This document shows positions 43,929-53,773 of a DNA stretch of 64,000 nt, one piece after another. The stretch lies in contig NZ_UGNX01000001.1 in the NCBI RefSeq assembly GCF_900452415.1, forward strand, positions 2,232,001 through 2,296,000, read 5' to 3'. A model generated the notes under the pieces. That model saw only the letters and a list, made by a program, of their open reading frames with translations, searched no databases and was not told the DNA's origin. The position numbers and the translations under genes were made by a program. The first letter of the stretch is position 1. The number at the start of each line of letters is the position of its first letter. The stretch is from Legionella cincinnatiensis. Its GTDB lineage: Bacteria > Pseudomonadota > Gammaproteobacteria > Legionellales > Legionellaceae.

Positions 43929-46019
43929 TTACTTACTAGCTGCAGCTTTCTTTTCTTTTTCTTTAGCAATCACTGCTTCAGCTACACTGCTTGGGCAAGG
44001 AGCATAGTGAGAGAATTCCATTGAGAATTGACCACGACCAGAGGTAAGAGTGCGCAAGGTACTGATGTAACCAAACATTTCTGAAAGAGGAACATCGGCC
44101 TTAATGCGGACACCAGCTGCACTGGGTTCTTGGCCTGAGATCATGCCACGACGACGGTTCAAATCACCAATCACATTACCTACATCCTCTTCTGTACTAT
44201 AAACGTCAACCTTCATAATTGGTTCAAGCAATTGCGGAGCAGCTTTTGGTATAGATTGACGAAAAGCGCCTTTTGCAGCAATTTCAAATGCAATTGCTGA
44301 AGAGTCAACGGGGTGATAAGCACCATCGGAGAGGTCAACTACAACATCCAATACAGGAAACCCTGCTAAAGTGCCTGTATCCATCATTGAGCGAAAACCT
44401 TTCTCAATTGCCGGAAAGAATTCTTTGGGGACGTTTCCACCCACAACGGAGGTGGTGAAAGTAAATCCAGTGTTTGGCTCACCAGGGGAGATAGTGTAGT
44501 CAATTTTACCGTATTGACCAGCACCACCTGATTGTTTCTTGTGGGTATAGCTGTCTTGAATCGATTTGGTTATTGTTTCGCGGTAAGCAACCTGTGGTTG
44601 ACCTACTATTAATTCAACGTCATAAGTACGCTTCAGAATATCCACTTTAATATCAAGATGCAATTCACCCATACCGCGAAGAATGGTTTCACCTGAATCT
44701 TCATCGGTTTCAACCCTAAACGTTGGATCCTCTGCAACCATTTTACCAATAGCAATACTCATTTTTTCGGTGGAACCCTTATCTTTTGGCGTGACTGCGA
44801 TAGAGATAACTGGCTCAGGGAAAACCATTGCTTCAAGGGTACACTCGTGATTAGGATCGCAAAGAGTGTGGCCAGTGCGAACGTTTTTCATGCCTACAAT
44901 TGCAATAATGTCGCCTGCTTCAGCGCTTTGCAATTCATTACGCTCATTTGCCTGCATTTCAACCATACGGCCGACACGCTCTGTTTTACCAGTAAAGGAG
45001 TTAAGGATCGTATCACCCTTATTGAGCCTTCCTGAATAGACGCGTACGAACGTTAGAGCACCAAAACGGTCATCCATGATTTTAAATGCCAAGGCGCGAA
45101 ATGGCTCATCAGGAGAAACAATAGCAAATTGACCGTTTGGCTCGCCTTCAGCATTGGTCAATGGTTGTGGATTCACTTCATGAGGAGCAGGCAAATAGTC
45201 AACCACTGCATCCAATAACAACTGCATTCCTTTGTTTTTAAAGGCTGAACCACAATAAGTTGGGAAGAAGGCTAATTCAAGAGTGCCTTTACGGATACAA
45301 CGCTTAATTTCTTCTATAGAAGGCTCTTCTCCTTCTAAATACGCCATCAGCAAATCATCATCCACTTCAAGTGCTGTTTCAATTAATTGTGCACGATACA
45401 TTTCAACGTCGTCATGCATATCGGCGGGCACATCAGTGACTTTGTAATTTTCTGGCTGGCCGGACTCGTCCCAAACATAGGCTTTACGGGTTAATAAATC
45501 GACAACACCTACGAAGCTGTCTTCATAGCCAATAGGCAACGTCATAATTAAAGGATTTGCACCCAATACTTTTTTAATTTGTTCAGTTACTTTCAAGAAG
45601 TTCGCGCCAATACGATCCAGTTTGTTTACGAAAATCAAACGAGATACTTTTGAATTATTCGCATAGCGCCAATTGGTTTCTGACTGAGGCTCAACACCGC
45701 CAGAACCACAAAATACCCCGATACCGCCATCGAGTACTTTCAATGAACGATATACCTCTACAGTAAAGTCAACGTGTCCTGGGGTATCAATTACGTTGAA
45801 GCGATGACCCTTCCAGAAGCAACTTACCGCTGCTGACTGAATGGTAATACCACGCTCCGCTTCCTGTTCCATGAAATCGGTTGTTGATTCACCATCGTGA
45901 ACTTCACCTATCTTGTGGATTCTACCAGTGAGCTTAAGAATACGCTCAGTAGTGGTGGTTTTTCCGGCATCTACGTGGGCGAAGATCCCAATGTTTCTAT
46001 AAAGGTTTAAATCAGTCAT
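43929..46019 (-). CDS. fusA2: Elongation factor G, second type (EF-G2)
   Basis: 696 residues, full-length translational GTPase that moves tRNA and mRNA through the ribosome. GTPase motifs: [12 protein letters not shown] (G1), RGITIQSAA (G2), DTPGHVD (G3), NKLDRIGA (G4) and GSAF (G5). Domains II-V follow ([66 protein letters not shown]). The signature [15 protein letters not shown] and CSRLIFV-type positions match the EF-G2 group of Vibrio and Shewanella. No rpsL, rpsG or tufA is near, so this is not the str-operon copy. It has its own promoter region and terminator. Confidence 0.88.
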   Translation of the reverse strand: MTDLNLYRNIGIFAHVDAGKTTTTERILKLTGRIHKIGEVHDGESTTDFMEQEAERGITIQSAAVSCFWKGHRFNVIDTPGHVDFTVEVYRSLKVLDGGIGVFCGSGGVEPQSETNWRYANNSKVSRLIFVNKLDRIGANFLKVTEQIKKVLGANPLIMTLPIGYEDSFVGVVDLLTRKAYVWDESGQPENYKVTDVPADMHDDVEMYRAQLIETALEVDDDLLMAYLEGEEPSIEEIKRCIRKGTLELAFFPTYCGSAFKNKGMQLLLDAVVDYLPAPHEVNPQPLTNAEGEPNGQFAIVSPDEPFRALAFKIMDDRFGALTFVRVYSGRLNKGDTILNSFTGKTERVGRMVEMQANERNELQSAEAGDIIAIVGMKNVRTGHTLCDPNHECTLEAMVFPEPVISIAVTPKDKGSTEKMSIAIGKMVAEDPTFRVETDEDSGETILRGMGELHLDIKVDILKRTYDVELIVGQPQVAYRETITKSIQDSYTHKKQSGGAGQYGKIDYTISPGEPNTGFTFTTSVVGGNVPKEFFPAIEKGFRSMMDTGTLAGFPVLDVVVDLSDGAYHPVDSSAIAFEIAAKGAFRQSIPKAAPQLLEPIMKVDVYSTEEDVGNVIGDLNRRRGMISGQEPSAAGVRIKADVPLSEMFGYISTLRTLTSGRGQFSMEFSHYAPCPSSVAEAVIAKEKEKKAAASK

Positions 46020-46130
46020 AGCACTCTTATTAAAATTTAATGGTTAAAAAATTGTCGCATATTGTACAGGATTTTATCCTGATTTGCAGCAGAATTTGCC
46101 CTATTAACTTATTTATTTTTTCTTATTGGT

Positions 46131-46874
46131 TTATAAAACAGAACAGCTAGCACTCGCTAATTCATCTTTAGAAAACTCTATTTTTTTTCTCTGTAAAATT
46201 TCATCGCGACTAAATTCAATAACATTTTTGTTTGCTATACATCGCCAATTTTGCATGTTAGTTATATATTCCTTCTCTTTAATCTTAAATACATCGGGTA
46301 TGAATGCTGCTGCATTTTCTCCCGCATTTTTATCTCTTGCTGAAGCAAATATAAAAGCCTCTACTTTTGCCTCCCTCATTTCCGTACCTAATAGTTGGCT
46401 GTGCTCATAATTTGTTTTACTAGAAATTTTATCTTGATATTTTTGAAATGGCGCTTTTGTTAAGTCAATTCCATTTTTTGTTTTTATATAAGCCTTAAAT
46501 GCGGTCATTCGAATCTCAATGTACTCTAAATTAGCCGAAGTATCATCAAAAAATTTCAACCGGTAAAAGGCTACTTCTGCAAATGCTGTTTGCAGAGATA
46601 AAGACCCATACCACAGTGAAGGTTCATAAGTATTGCCAAATCGAGATCCATACTCAAGCGGAGGATATCTGAAAGGAGTAAAAATTAAATAATGCTTACT
46701 ATTGGTCGCTTGAGGTTTTGAATTGTCTAGTAATTTTTCTAAAAGATCATGTTCTTCGCTACTATCAACTAAATCTCTAGAGCTTGAGCTATATTGATCC
46801 TCAACTATTCTCCAAGGCTCCAATTCTAAATATTTGAAAAATTTCACCCCCTCACATTCAGTCCAAATACTCAT
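46131..46874 (-). CDS. RES-domain toxin
   Basis: 247 residues. RES core: RYPPLEYGSRFGNTYEPSLWYGSLSLQTAFAEVAFYR with the conserved Arg, Tyr and Glu, and later FIFASARDKNAGENAAAF. RES toxins degrade or ADP-ribosylate with NAD+ in the cell, stopping growth. The start overlaps the antitoxin stop by 4 bp (ATGA). A ~25-residue C-terminal extension (residues ~223-247) is not part of the RES fold and ends A-S-C-S-V-L, which fits a CaaX pattern; this may be chance. Confidence 0.85.
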   Translation of the reverse strand: MSIWTECEGVKFFKYLELEPWRIVEDQYSSSSRDLVDSSEEHDLLEKLLDNSKPQATNSKHYLIFTPFRYPPLEYGSRFGNTYEPSLWYGSLSLQTAFAEVAFYRLKFFDDTSANLEYIEIRMTAFKAYIKTKNGIDLTKAPFQKYQDKISSKTNYEHSQLLGTEMREAKVEAFIFASARDKNAGENAAAFIPDVFKIKEKEYITNMQNWRCIANKNVIEFSRDEILQRKKIEFSKDELASASCSVL

Positions 46875-47245
46875 AATTTACCGCGCATTGCATCTAAATA
46901 GTTAAGTACACGCATTAAACCAGGAATAGTTTTTATTTCTTCAATAGGTTTATTTTTAAAATATTTATTTTGACTATTGAGCCATAATTTAGCTTTTTCA
47001 TGATTATTTCCAACCATAGCATTTAAGCTTCTGTATATCCTTAAAAGTAATAAAGCAATTTCACCTTCTTTTGTATGAGGTGAAATTAACTTTTTTCCCT
47101 GACTGAGGCGAGATGTGCTAGGCTCACTTATTCCAATGATTTTGCTTAAATCTTTGCCCGTTAAAGAATAAAACTTTGCCACGTTGCATAAAGCCTTCGA
47201 CAAAACAATTTCTTCTTTATGATGTACATTATTAGAAGTTTTCAT
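46871..47245 (-). CDS. Xre/MbcA/ParS-type antitoxin (DUF2384)
   Basis: About 124 residues from ATG 47245, which has AAAGGAGAG; the ATG at 47296 lies in the operator and is unlikely. It has an N-terminal Xre-like helix-turn-helix (FYSLTGKDLSKIIGISEPSTSRLSQGKKLI) and a C-terminal toxin-binding DUF2384 domain (LLLLRIYRSLNAMVGNNHEKAKLWLNSQNKYF, IEEIKTIPGLMRVLNYLDAM). It neutralises the RES toxin and represses the operon. Antitoxin first, toxin second, overlapping, is the family's standard order. Confidence 0.9.
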   Translation of the reverse strand: MKTSNNVHHKEEIVLSKALCNVAKFYSLTGKDLSKIIGISEPSTSRLSQGKKLISPHTKEGEIALLLLRIYRSLNAMVGNNHEKAKLWLNSQNKYFKNKPIEEIKTIPGLMRVLNYLDAMRGKL

Positions 47246-47263
47246 TTTGACTCTCCTTTCATT

Positions 47264-47289
47264 TGAAATTATAGTAATACTATATTTCA
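47264..47289. promoter_or_regulatory. Palindromic operator of the RES-Xre operon
   Basis: Near-palindrome TGAAAT-TATAGTAATACTAT-ATTTCA (arms TGAAA/TTTCA and TATAGTA/TACTATA), 19 bp before the antitoxin start. Autorepression by the antitoxin is the known mode for this family; binding here is inferred. Confidence 0.6.
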
Positions 47290-47455
47290 TATGCAAGCTA
47301 TTTTTTATTCTATTTGAGAATACTAATCATACTAAATAAAATGAGAGTATTAATTTATTCATTTTTAATGCTTAAATTTAATGAAAACTAAAGAGTACAC
47401 ATATGGAGTAAACTTATAACAAGTTAAGTAAAATCTTTCGCTGGCAAGATACTCA

Positions 47456-48010
47456 TTACCTTATTGAGGGTGAAGAAATCTCGGGTTCAGCAGAGGGATT
47501 GACATTGAATGCAGAGGGGGGATTTATTGAATTTTGCTTACAATAAGAAATGACATCTGCTTTACTTCCCATTATGTAGTGCTTACCGTCAGAAAAAGCA
47601 TAATTGTCACAACCAGACTGTTTAAATAAAAATGCATACCCTTCTTTCGCTTGGCGACGGAAAAAATCATCTGCTTTTTTATTGTCTTTATCGTCTGGAA
47701 AATGTAGCGCATTGTTTTTGATATTATCTTCACCAAATTCTTTTGCAAAATTTTCAAAGATTTTCTTTAATGCCTCATCACTTATAGATTCAGCCTTATA
47801 TGGTTTAGTAGCATGCTTATACAGTTTTTGTACCTGTTCTAATTCTTCTAGTGATGGAAGTTCATCCATTGCTTCGTCTTCGCTTAGTTTTTCTTGCAGC
47901 TCAATTAATTCCTTTTGCCTACCCTGAGCCAATTGTCCTAGTCTCGCTTGAATTAGTAAAGCTACCTCTTGTTCACTGAGGATTTTTTTTAATTCTTCAG
48001 GGGTCAGCAT
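47456..48010 (-). CDS. Acidic hypothetical protein; effector-like
   Basis: 184 residues; AAAGGATAAAA before ATG 48010. Helical, Glu/Leu-rich N-terminal half (LTPEELKKILSEQEVALLIQARLGQLAQGRQKELIELQEKLSEDEAMDEL). The C-terminal half (FFRRQAKEGYAFLFKQSGCDNYAFSDGKHYIMGSK) looks like a small globular domain, then an unstructured Pro/Ser tail. No family recognised. Confidence 0.65.
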   Translation of the reverse strand: MLTPEELKKILSEQEVALLIQARLGQLAQGRQKELIELQEKLSEDEAMDELPSLEELEQVQKLYKHATKPYKAESISDEALKKIFENFAKEFGEDNIKNNALHFPDDKDNKKADDFFRRQAKEGYAFLFKQSGCDNYAFSDGKHYIMGSKADVISYCKQNSINPPSAFNVNPSAEPEISSPSIR

Positions 48011-48211
48011 AACATTTTATCCTTTGCTCTGTACTATTTGAAAACAATACATTAAATAAGCAAAAGAAAATCATATTGATTTATAATTTACATTATTTTG
48101 ACAAATTGAATTTTTTATATGACATAAAATTTCATCATCTAGCTGGATGATGTGCTAGCTATTCTTTAGAGGAGACAAAACTAGGCGCATTCCAGAGTCT
48201 AGATAGCTTGA

Positions 48212-48646
48212 TCAAGCGCACGGCGCTATCAAGGGCAATTCAACCGTAACAGATTCGCTTGTTTGATAAAATGGATTTATCACTTCGCTGCATTCATTTC
48301 CTGAGATCTTAATGCAACTGAGAATGTCTTTGGGCATAAAATTTAATGCCACCAAATAACCTTTACCAACACTTTTGCTCTTATTGAGCGTTGCCATTTG
48401 TGTCGCATTAAGCATCACCTTGTAACAAGACACTGTTGTCCTTCTTGCTTCCAGCGCTTCCTGTGCGAACAGAGCCTCAGTGGAAGTATAGAGCATCCGA
48501 GACACCAAAGGATTTCTTGCATAGTTCCAAGCGCTTACTTGCTGCATATTATCTATTATTTCAACAATGGGAATGTAATAGGTTTTCAGATCATTTTTTT
48601 TTATTGAAGGAGTATCCCTTTGGGTAAAAAAAGTTGCTTGTACCAT
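48212..48646 (-). CDS. Hypothetical soluble protein, 144 aa
   Basis: Strong AGGGAG site before ATG 48646. No membrane segment, two cysteines near the middle and end. Sequence such as VSAWNYARNPLVSRMLYTSTEALFAQEALEARRTTVSCYKV suggests a compact mixed fold. Nothing recognised. Divergent from the gene at 48779. Confidence 0.65.
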   Translation of the reverse strand: MVQATFFTQRDTPSIKKNDLKTYYIPIVEIIDNMQQVSAWNYARNPLVSRMLYTSTEALFAQEALEARRTTVSCYKVMLNATQMATLNKSKSVGKGYLVALNFMPKDILSCIKISGNECSEVINPFYQTSESVTVELPLIAPCA

Positions 48647-48778
48647 TTATATTCTCCCTGTATTTATCCATTTGTTTCACATAGAACTACTTATATACAC
48701 CAGTTTATGGTGTTTTTAATAAATTCTTAATTCTTATACCATATAATTTGACTATTAACCACACACTTTTAATTAATT

Positions 48779-49969
48779 ATGAACGAACTTGGCAGCACAA
48801 TTACAAAAGCAAATGCAAAATTAGCAATCTTCAAAGAACTTGCCCGTAAAGAAAGTATAAAATGGTTTCACGATGATTCGCGTTATCAAGCTATTAGCTA
48901 CATCGAAAAAAAACTAGCATTACATGATCATATGACCATTAGCGAGTTAGAGAAAGCCATTCGTTTTATAGAGGAAATGAAGATCTCTACCGAAAATAAA
49001 AAAATAGAGAGTTTCAAAAATGTACTTTCTAAAGACTTTCATTATCGAACTCTAGCTTCTTTTGATATTGATGAATTTACAACCAGAGTAAAAACATCTC
49101 AAAAACCAGAACCAAACGTTATCATTAGTAAAACCAGCTCCTTATGTGGTTTTCTTGCAGAAGTCCATAGTACACTCATTAGCCACTATGAACTCTCCAA
49201 AGCGCATACGGAAGGGCATATTCCGGTGAGCAAGATCCACTATACTGCTGATTTAATGAAACAGACGCAAATAGCACAGGACATTGAAAATACAACAAAA
49301 GCAGCTACAACCAGTGATAACTCAACGTCTGTTATGGATATTCGCCGTGGAGGAACGACCTTTTATGGGGTAAAGATAGACACCGGAAAAAACGATGTCT
49401 ATGCTCTTTCCACTATCGAAAATTTTACGGGTGATAAAATTGATGTCCTTGGCTCTAAAGCTAATAAAATTTTTCATTTTGGTGGCCAAGTACTACATGG
49501 GATAATTTTAGACGAATTTGAAAACTCGATGGAATTAATCGATGGAGCTCAACATTTGACTGAGGGTTTAAAGCCCACTCTTACGCGCGGGCGAGTCAAT
49601 TGGTCAAAAAATTCAGAAACCGGTCAAGTGTATGCAACAGTGGAATTAAAAATCCTTGCTTGTGCTTTTATCGATCCCATCAATACAAGTAAAATGCCGA
49701 AACATTTTGCAATAAGAAGTGATGGCACCACTTTAGACACAATTGATGAAAGCATGCTTCCTCATCTCAATCGAGTCGCTACGCGGGATGAAAATGATAT
49801 TGTACCTATTTGTACTTTTAGAGCCAAATTGGATCTGACTCAAGACCCACACACTCAGGAGCATTATTTAAAAATGAAAGAATTTATTGTGAATATAAAT
49901 ACCCCCGATATGATTTCTCGTAAAGATCCGAATCACCAGCCACAACCTAGTTGGTATTATGATATTTAA
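48779..49969 (+). CDS. Hypothetical protein, 396 aa; effector-like
   Basis: No signal peptide or membrane helix. N-terminal ~130 residues are helical and charged (LAIFKELARKESIKWFHDDSRYQAISYIEKKLALHDHM). The centre (residues ~180-250) is beta-rich (SVMDIRRGGTTFYGVKIDTGKNDVYALSTIENF). The C-terminus mentions repeated basic/acidic loops and ends QPQPSWYYDI. No known domain. ATG 48779 has no clear ribosome site. Possible Legionella-specific substrate. Confidence 0.65.
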   Translation: MNELGSTITKANAKLAIFKELARKESIKWFHDDSRYQAISYIEKKLALHDHMTISELEKAIRFIEEMKISTENKKIESFKNVLSKDFHYRTLASFDIDEFTTRVKTSQKPEPNVIISKTSSLCGFLAEVHSTLISHYELSKAHTEGHIPVSKIHYTADLMKQTQIAQDIENTTKAATTSDNSTSVMDIRRGGTTFYGVKIDTGKNDVYALSTIENFTGDKIDVLGSKANKIFHFGGQVLHGIILDEFENSMELIDGAQHLTEGLKPTLTRGRVNWSKNSETGQVYATVELKILACAFIDPINTSKMPKHFAIRSDGTTLDTIDESMLPHLNRVATRDENDIVPICTFRAKLDLTQDPHTQEHYLKMKEFIVNINTPDMISRKDPNHQPQPSWYYDI

Positions 49970-50121
49970 AATATCGCTAGTCATAGATACTATTCCACTA
50001 CATCACTTAAAATGCATCAGATTTAGCTAGACTTTAGAGTCGTTATCTAATGACCTTACTTGAACAAATAAGCATCACTACAAATAACATATGTGAGATG
50101 GGTGACAAACAACTCGATGTT

Positions 50122-50526
50122 TCAGTCAAGACTTGAATTCTTCGGGCTACACATCGATTTATTTAGCTCCACAGAATCTTGAATAAGCAATCGAAGCGTT
50201 TGCACGCTTAATTGCATAGCCACTTTATGATTTCCTTTCGTTGTTTCTGATTCTTGACGAGCTCTGATTGCCTTCTCTACTCCTTGTAATAACTCAGTAT
50301 TACAATCTTCTTCGCCTAGCAGCAGTTTTATGGAAAAAACATTTCTTACTACAGATTCTACTGGAGAAGTTTTTATATATTGACTTAGAATAGTTACAGC
50401 CATTTCTGTAGGCTCAAGATTACCACGAAACCGTTCTTCTTTTATGCAATCTAGTCCACCACCACATCTATGAGTAAGTAACCGAAATAATTCTGGAATC
50501 CCAGGGAATTCTTTTTTCGCTTTCAT
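50122..50526 (-). CDS. Hypothetical protein, 134 aa
   Basis: Starts at ATG 50526 (GGTGGTG upstream) or at ATG 50544. Mostly helical, with a Cys pair near the start (HRCGGGLDC) and leucine-rich helices (VAMQLSVQTLRLLIQDSVELN). No family recognised. Confidence 0.55.
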   Translation of the reverse strand: MKAKKEFPGIPELFRLLTHRCGGGLDCIKEERFRGNLEPTEMAVTILSQYIKTSPVESVVRNVFSIKLLLGEEDCNTELLQGVEKAIRARQESETTKGNHKVAMQLSVQTLRLLIQDSVELNKSMCSPKNSSLD

Positions 50527-50544
50527 AGTAACACCACCACCCAT

Positions 50545-50934
50545 AATGACAAATAAATAACCAAACCATATATTTAGTATACAACAATTTTAAAACAAGC
50601 CATTTTGATTATTTTTTGAATAAGTGGATATGAAAGCCTTTTTAAAACAATAGAGTCGTTAACAAATGGATTACGGCAATGATGCATTTAAAAAATTAAT
50701 GAAAGTATCTAATAAACAAGCATCAACAACTGATGGAAATTTATTCTGAAAGAGTTTTAGGGGGTTGATCCTATAAGATTTATGAATTAAGGCGCAAAAA
50801 CGGATGAGTCTATACAAAAAATCAAATAATTATCATTAAACACTTAAAATAATCTTATTGCGCCATTATTTAGCATAAGTTTCATTATCAACTTGAGACT
50901 AATTATCAGACTTGATTACTACAATCTTGACATG
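50545..50934. other. Intergenic region with IS110-end remnant
   Basis: Bases 50793-50809 (GCAAAAACGGATGAGTC) match exactly, in inverse orientation, the terminal segment of the IS110 element at 442-458. This suggests that a related IS once sat here. A 27-codon frame (ATG at 50666) has no ribosome site and is not called. Confidence 0.45.
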
Positions 50935-52038
50935 TTAAATATAGCAACTCCAGCTATTGCAAGATGCTTTACTCATTTCAGCGACTTTTTCCAGCTGTCT
51001 TGTAAAATAACTAGAAATAATACCAGAGGCTACGTTTTCATCTTTGAATTGGCTCTTTACATAACTCTCACGTATTTCTTGAATGGTATTTCTGCAGACA
51101 TTGATATAAGTGTAAAGTAAATTTTTGTATAATCCTGAAGAGAGTTTAAAATCTTGATGAAATTTTGGTAATGGCGATTTTAACATCTCCTTATATATAG
51201 TTATCATTTCTTTTATGTGACTAATCGACATAGGAATATTAATTAATGAAAAGCCTTGCGCAGCGGCATGTAAATAATCAGAAAACCCATTCGGGAGTCT
51301 ATTAGCTGAATCAACATCAATCAAGACTATTCCATCTTTATTATACCCCCAGTTTTTTTGATGCAGATCTTGGATGAATGTAGATGCTACCATTAATTTA
51401 GCTGCTTCTTTTTGAGGAATATTTTTTAGATCACTTTTATTTTCATCCATATATTTGAAATCTATTTCTGCATGACCAGAATAAAAGTTTTCATGTGTCC
51501 CATTATTTTCCCTAAAAAATTGATCGTTGGGTGTTTGTATTTTTAAATTATTTCTACCAAAATTCTGATTGAATTTTTCATAGCTTATCAGCCCAGGCTG
51601 GTTATGAGTTGCACTATTTTCTTGCCATGAATGATGAGTTGGTAATTTTTTTAGGAAGAATCGCGTATTATTAAAATGGCATATTTTTCCTTGACTTACG
51701 CCATCTTTTTTAGGTCCGCAATTCATATTCTCAGTAATATCAATTATGGGTTGATCATGAATGGTTGCCTGTTTTTTAGGTAATAATGGTTGTTGCTGTC
51801 GTTTCGGATGCATGGAGTTAATTAACCCTGGCACCAGCGAACGTATTAGATAAGGAGCAATTATGGTAAATAAAATAATAGTGCTGTAATTCCATTGAAA
51901 AGATTGAGAATCATCCTCTAGTTTTTTACGCTTGGTTTTTTTGCTAAAAAATTCTTGTTGTTTACGTTGTAATGAAAGTTGCTCTGGAATATGCCGGCCT
52001 TGTATGTGTTGTACATGCTTATTTAACTTCTGTTTCAT
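50935..52038 (-). CDS. Membrane-anchored kinase-like protein; effector-like
   Basis: 367 residues. A basic N-terminus, then a membrane helix at ~53-74 (TIILFTIIAPYLIRSLVPGLI). The soluble part contains FFLKKLP (~128-134; possible ATP lysine) and FIQDLHQKNWGYNKDGIVLIDVDSANRLPNGFSDYL. The D-L-H-x-x-N...G-I-V-x-I-D-V-D pattern (His226, Asn229, Asp241) resembles the catalytic and metal loops of PI3/PI4-type and atypical kinases (DRHxxN...HIDFG). The remaining ~120 residues are helical. Legionella effectors include lipid and protein kinases with degenerate motifs, so host-lipid or protein phosphorylation is a reasonable but unproven guess. Confidence 0.55.
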   Translation of the reverse strand: MKQKLNKHVQHIQGRHIPEQLSLQRKQQEFFSKKTKRKKLEDDSQSFQWNYSTIILFTIIAPYLIRSLVPGLINSMHPKRQQQPLLPKKQATIHDQPIIDITENMNCGPKKDGVSQGKICHFNNTRFFLKKLPTHHSWQENSATHNQPGLISYEKFNQNFGRNNLKIQTPNDQFFRENNGTHENFYSGHAEIDFKYMDENKSDLKNIPQKEAAKLMVASTFIQDLHQKNWGYNKDGIVLIDVDSANRLPNGFSDYLHAAAQGFSLINIPMSISHIKEMITIYKEMLKSPLPKFHQDFKLSSGLYKNLLYTYINVCRNTIQEIRESYVKSQFKDENVASGIISSYFTRQLEKVAEMSKASCNSWSCYI

Positions 52039-52498
52039 ATGACCTATATTTGATTAAAATTTAAACAATATATTATATTATTATTCTTAATAAATTATTA
52101 AATTGCTCTTTTTAGCCATTTAAAAAACACGATCAATTTAACCAAATAATGGAAATAGGACATCTCGAAACTAGAGCTGTTGACCGTCATTAACCAGTGC
52201 AAATGCTTCATCCCAAACTCATCGAAGGAATCAAGCGATTTGGAGGGACCCTCTTAAGGAGGCATTTAAAGCTCGTAGCGATTGCAATCCCTTGAGGATT
52301 GCAGTGCCCATGTTTATCACTTGGAACCATGTATTTCTTATTGCAATTAAAAAAAGATGGTCGTGCTTAATCAAATACCGACTGCTTAAATCAAATATTA
52401 AAGAAAATTAATATCTACCCTTTTCTCATCTAATCGGGTTTTATTGCTAATATAAAATTATACTATTTTTTAAACTTATTGTTTAAATAAGGATATGT
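52039..52498. other. Intergenic region with hairpin
   Basis: No gene. A hairpin with arms TGCAATCC (52283-52290) and GGATTGCA (52296-52303) stands upstream of the MFS gene. The -10-like TATAAT and AAAATTATACTAT near 52450-52470 may serve its promoter. Confidence 0.4.
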
Positions 52499-53773
52499 AT
52501 GAAAAAAAATGGTAGTAAAATTAATATATTCACATTCATCTTAATATGGTCAATGTGGCTTTTAGCCAGTTTAACTTATTTCCATCAGTATTTTTTACGT
52601 CAAGTAGTCAGCACTTTGTCTCATTATTTAATCAATGATTTTTTCCTAACTATTGTTGATCTAACCGATTTAGCAGCTCTTTTCTTCATAGCCTACGTTA
52701 TTACTTTACCCTTTAGTGGGGTTTTAATTGATCGTTACGGCGTAAAAAGAATGTTACCTCTGGCATTGATAATAGCTGCGATATCCTGTTTTTTATTCTA
52801 CCTAGCTAAAACTGATATTGAATTAATCATAGCCCGCTTGTTGATGGGTGCATATGCAACTTTTACACTACTTTCTTCTTACACCGTTATTAGAAAATAT
52901 TTCCCTACCCATCTATTCCCATTACTCTCTGGTTTAACCCTCACCATAGGTTTAATAGGCGCTATTTGTGGTAGTTTTATTCTTCTCAAATTCACTACCC
53001 CATTTAATTGGCGTGATTCCTTAATTTATGCAGGTTTCTTTGCTTTAGCACTTGCATTACTGTTCTTTATTTCTGTCCACTTACATGATGCAAAACACGG
53101 TAAGCATAAAAGCAATAATACAAATATTAAAATTTTTTTTAAGGACTGCACCTTTTTTTTAAAGAAATGGAGTAACTGGTTCACTGGCTTTTATGGAGGT
53201 TGTATTCTTACGCCTATCATTGCTTTTGCAAGTTTCTGGGCAACACCATTTCTAACCCTTCATTATCATATGAATCAATTAAAATCGACCTATTTTATTT
53301 CATCTGCTTTTATTGGCTATGCGCTGGGTGCTCCAATTATTGCTGTTTTAGCTCAAAAAGTTGGCCTAAAAAAAATGATGATTCTCTCCTCTGCTTGTGC
53401 TTCCACTGTGTTAATTTTAATAACGACTGCTAATTTCAACGAGTTTTTCTTAATGATTTGTTTCTTATTATTAGGTTTTACTGCTGGTGCATTTTCTTTA
53501 AGTACTATTCTAATAAAACTATCCATTCCTGACGATATTACGGCCAGTGCTTTTAGCTTTAATACTATGATAGCTCAGTTATTTGGTGCCTTTATCTTAT
53601 GGGCAATGGGAGAAATTATTTATTATTTTCATAAAACGAATCTCGTAAATAAACAAAATCTATATTCAGAAACAGTACTCCAACATACCATGTATTTACT
53701 CATTATGGTTTCCTTGTTAGGCCTAGTTATTGCCTGTATTATACCGTCTCTAAAAAAAGAGTCCGCGAAATAA
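52499..53773 (+). CDS. MFS transporter
   Basis: 424 residues; AAGGATATGT before the ATG. Twelve hydrophobic segments; the loop after helix 2 is LPFSGVLIDRYGVKRMLPLAL, the classical MFS signature with Asp-Arg-x-Gly. The second half begins after a ~30-residue basic loop at ~195-225. The substrate is not predictable; the N-terminal pattern FFMYEFLLR/YFHQYFLRQVV resembles the transporter at 5511, so they are distant paralogues. Confidence 0.88.
   Translation: MKKNGSKINIFTFILIWSMWLLASLTYFHQYFLRQVVSTLSHYLINDFFLTIVDLTDLAALFFIAYVITLPFSGVLIDRYGVKRMLPLALIIAAISCFLFYLAKTDIELIIARLLMGAYATFTLLSSYTVIRKYFPTHLFPLLSGLTLTIGLIGAICGSFILLKFTTPFNWRDSLIYAGFFALALALLFFISVHLHDAKHGKHKSNNTNIKIFFKDCTFFLKKWSNWFTGFYGGCILTPIIAFASFWATPFLTLHYHMNQLKSTYFISSAFIGYALGAPIIAVLAQKVGLKKMMILSSACASTVLILITTANFNEFFLMICFLLLGFTAGAFSLSTILIKLSIPDDITASAFSFNTMIAQLFGAFILWAMGEIIYYFHKTNLVNKQNLYSETVLQHTMYLLIMVSLLGLVIACIIPSLKKESAK

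Noticed and set aside
50935-50950. CaaX-like end of the kinase-like protein
   Set aside because: The protein ends S-W-S-C-Y-I, with Cys at position -3 and not -4, so it does not fit the CaaX rule.
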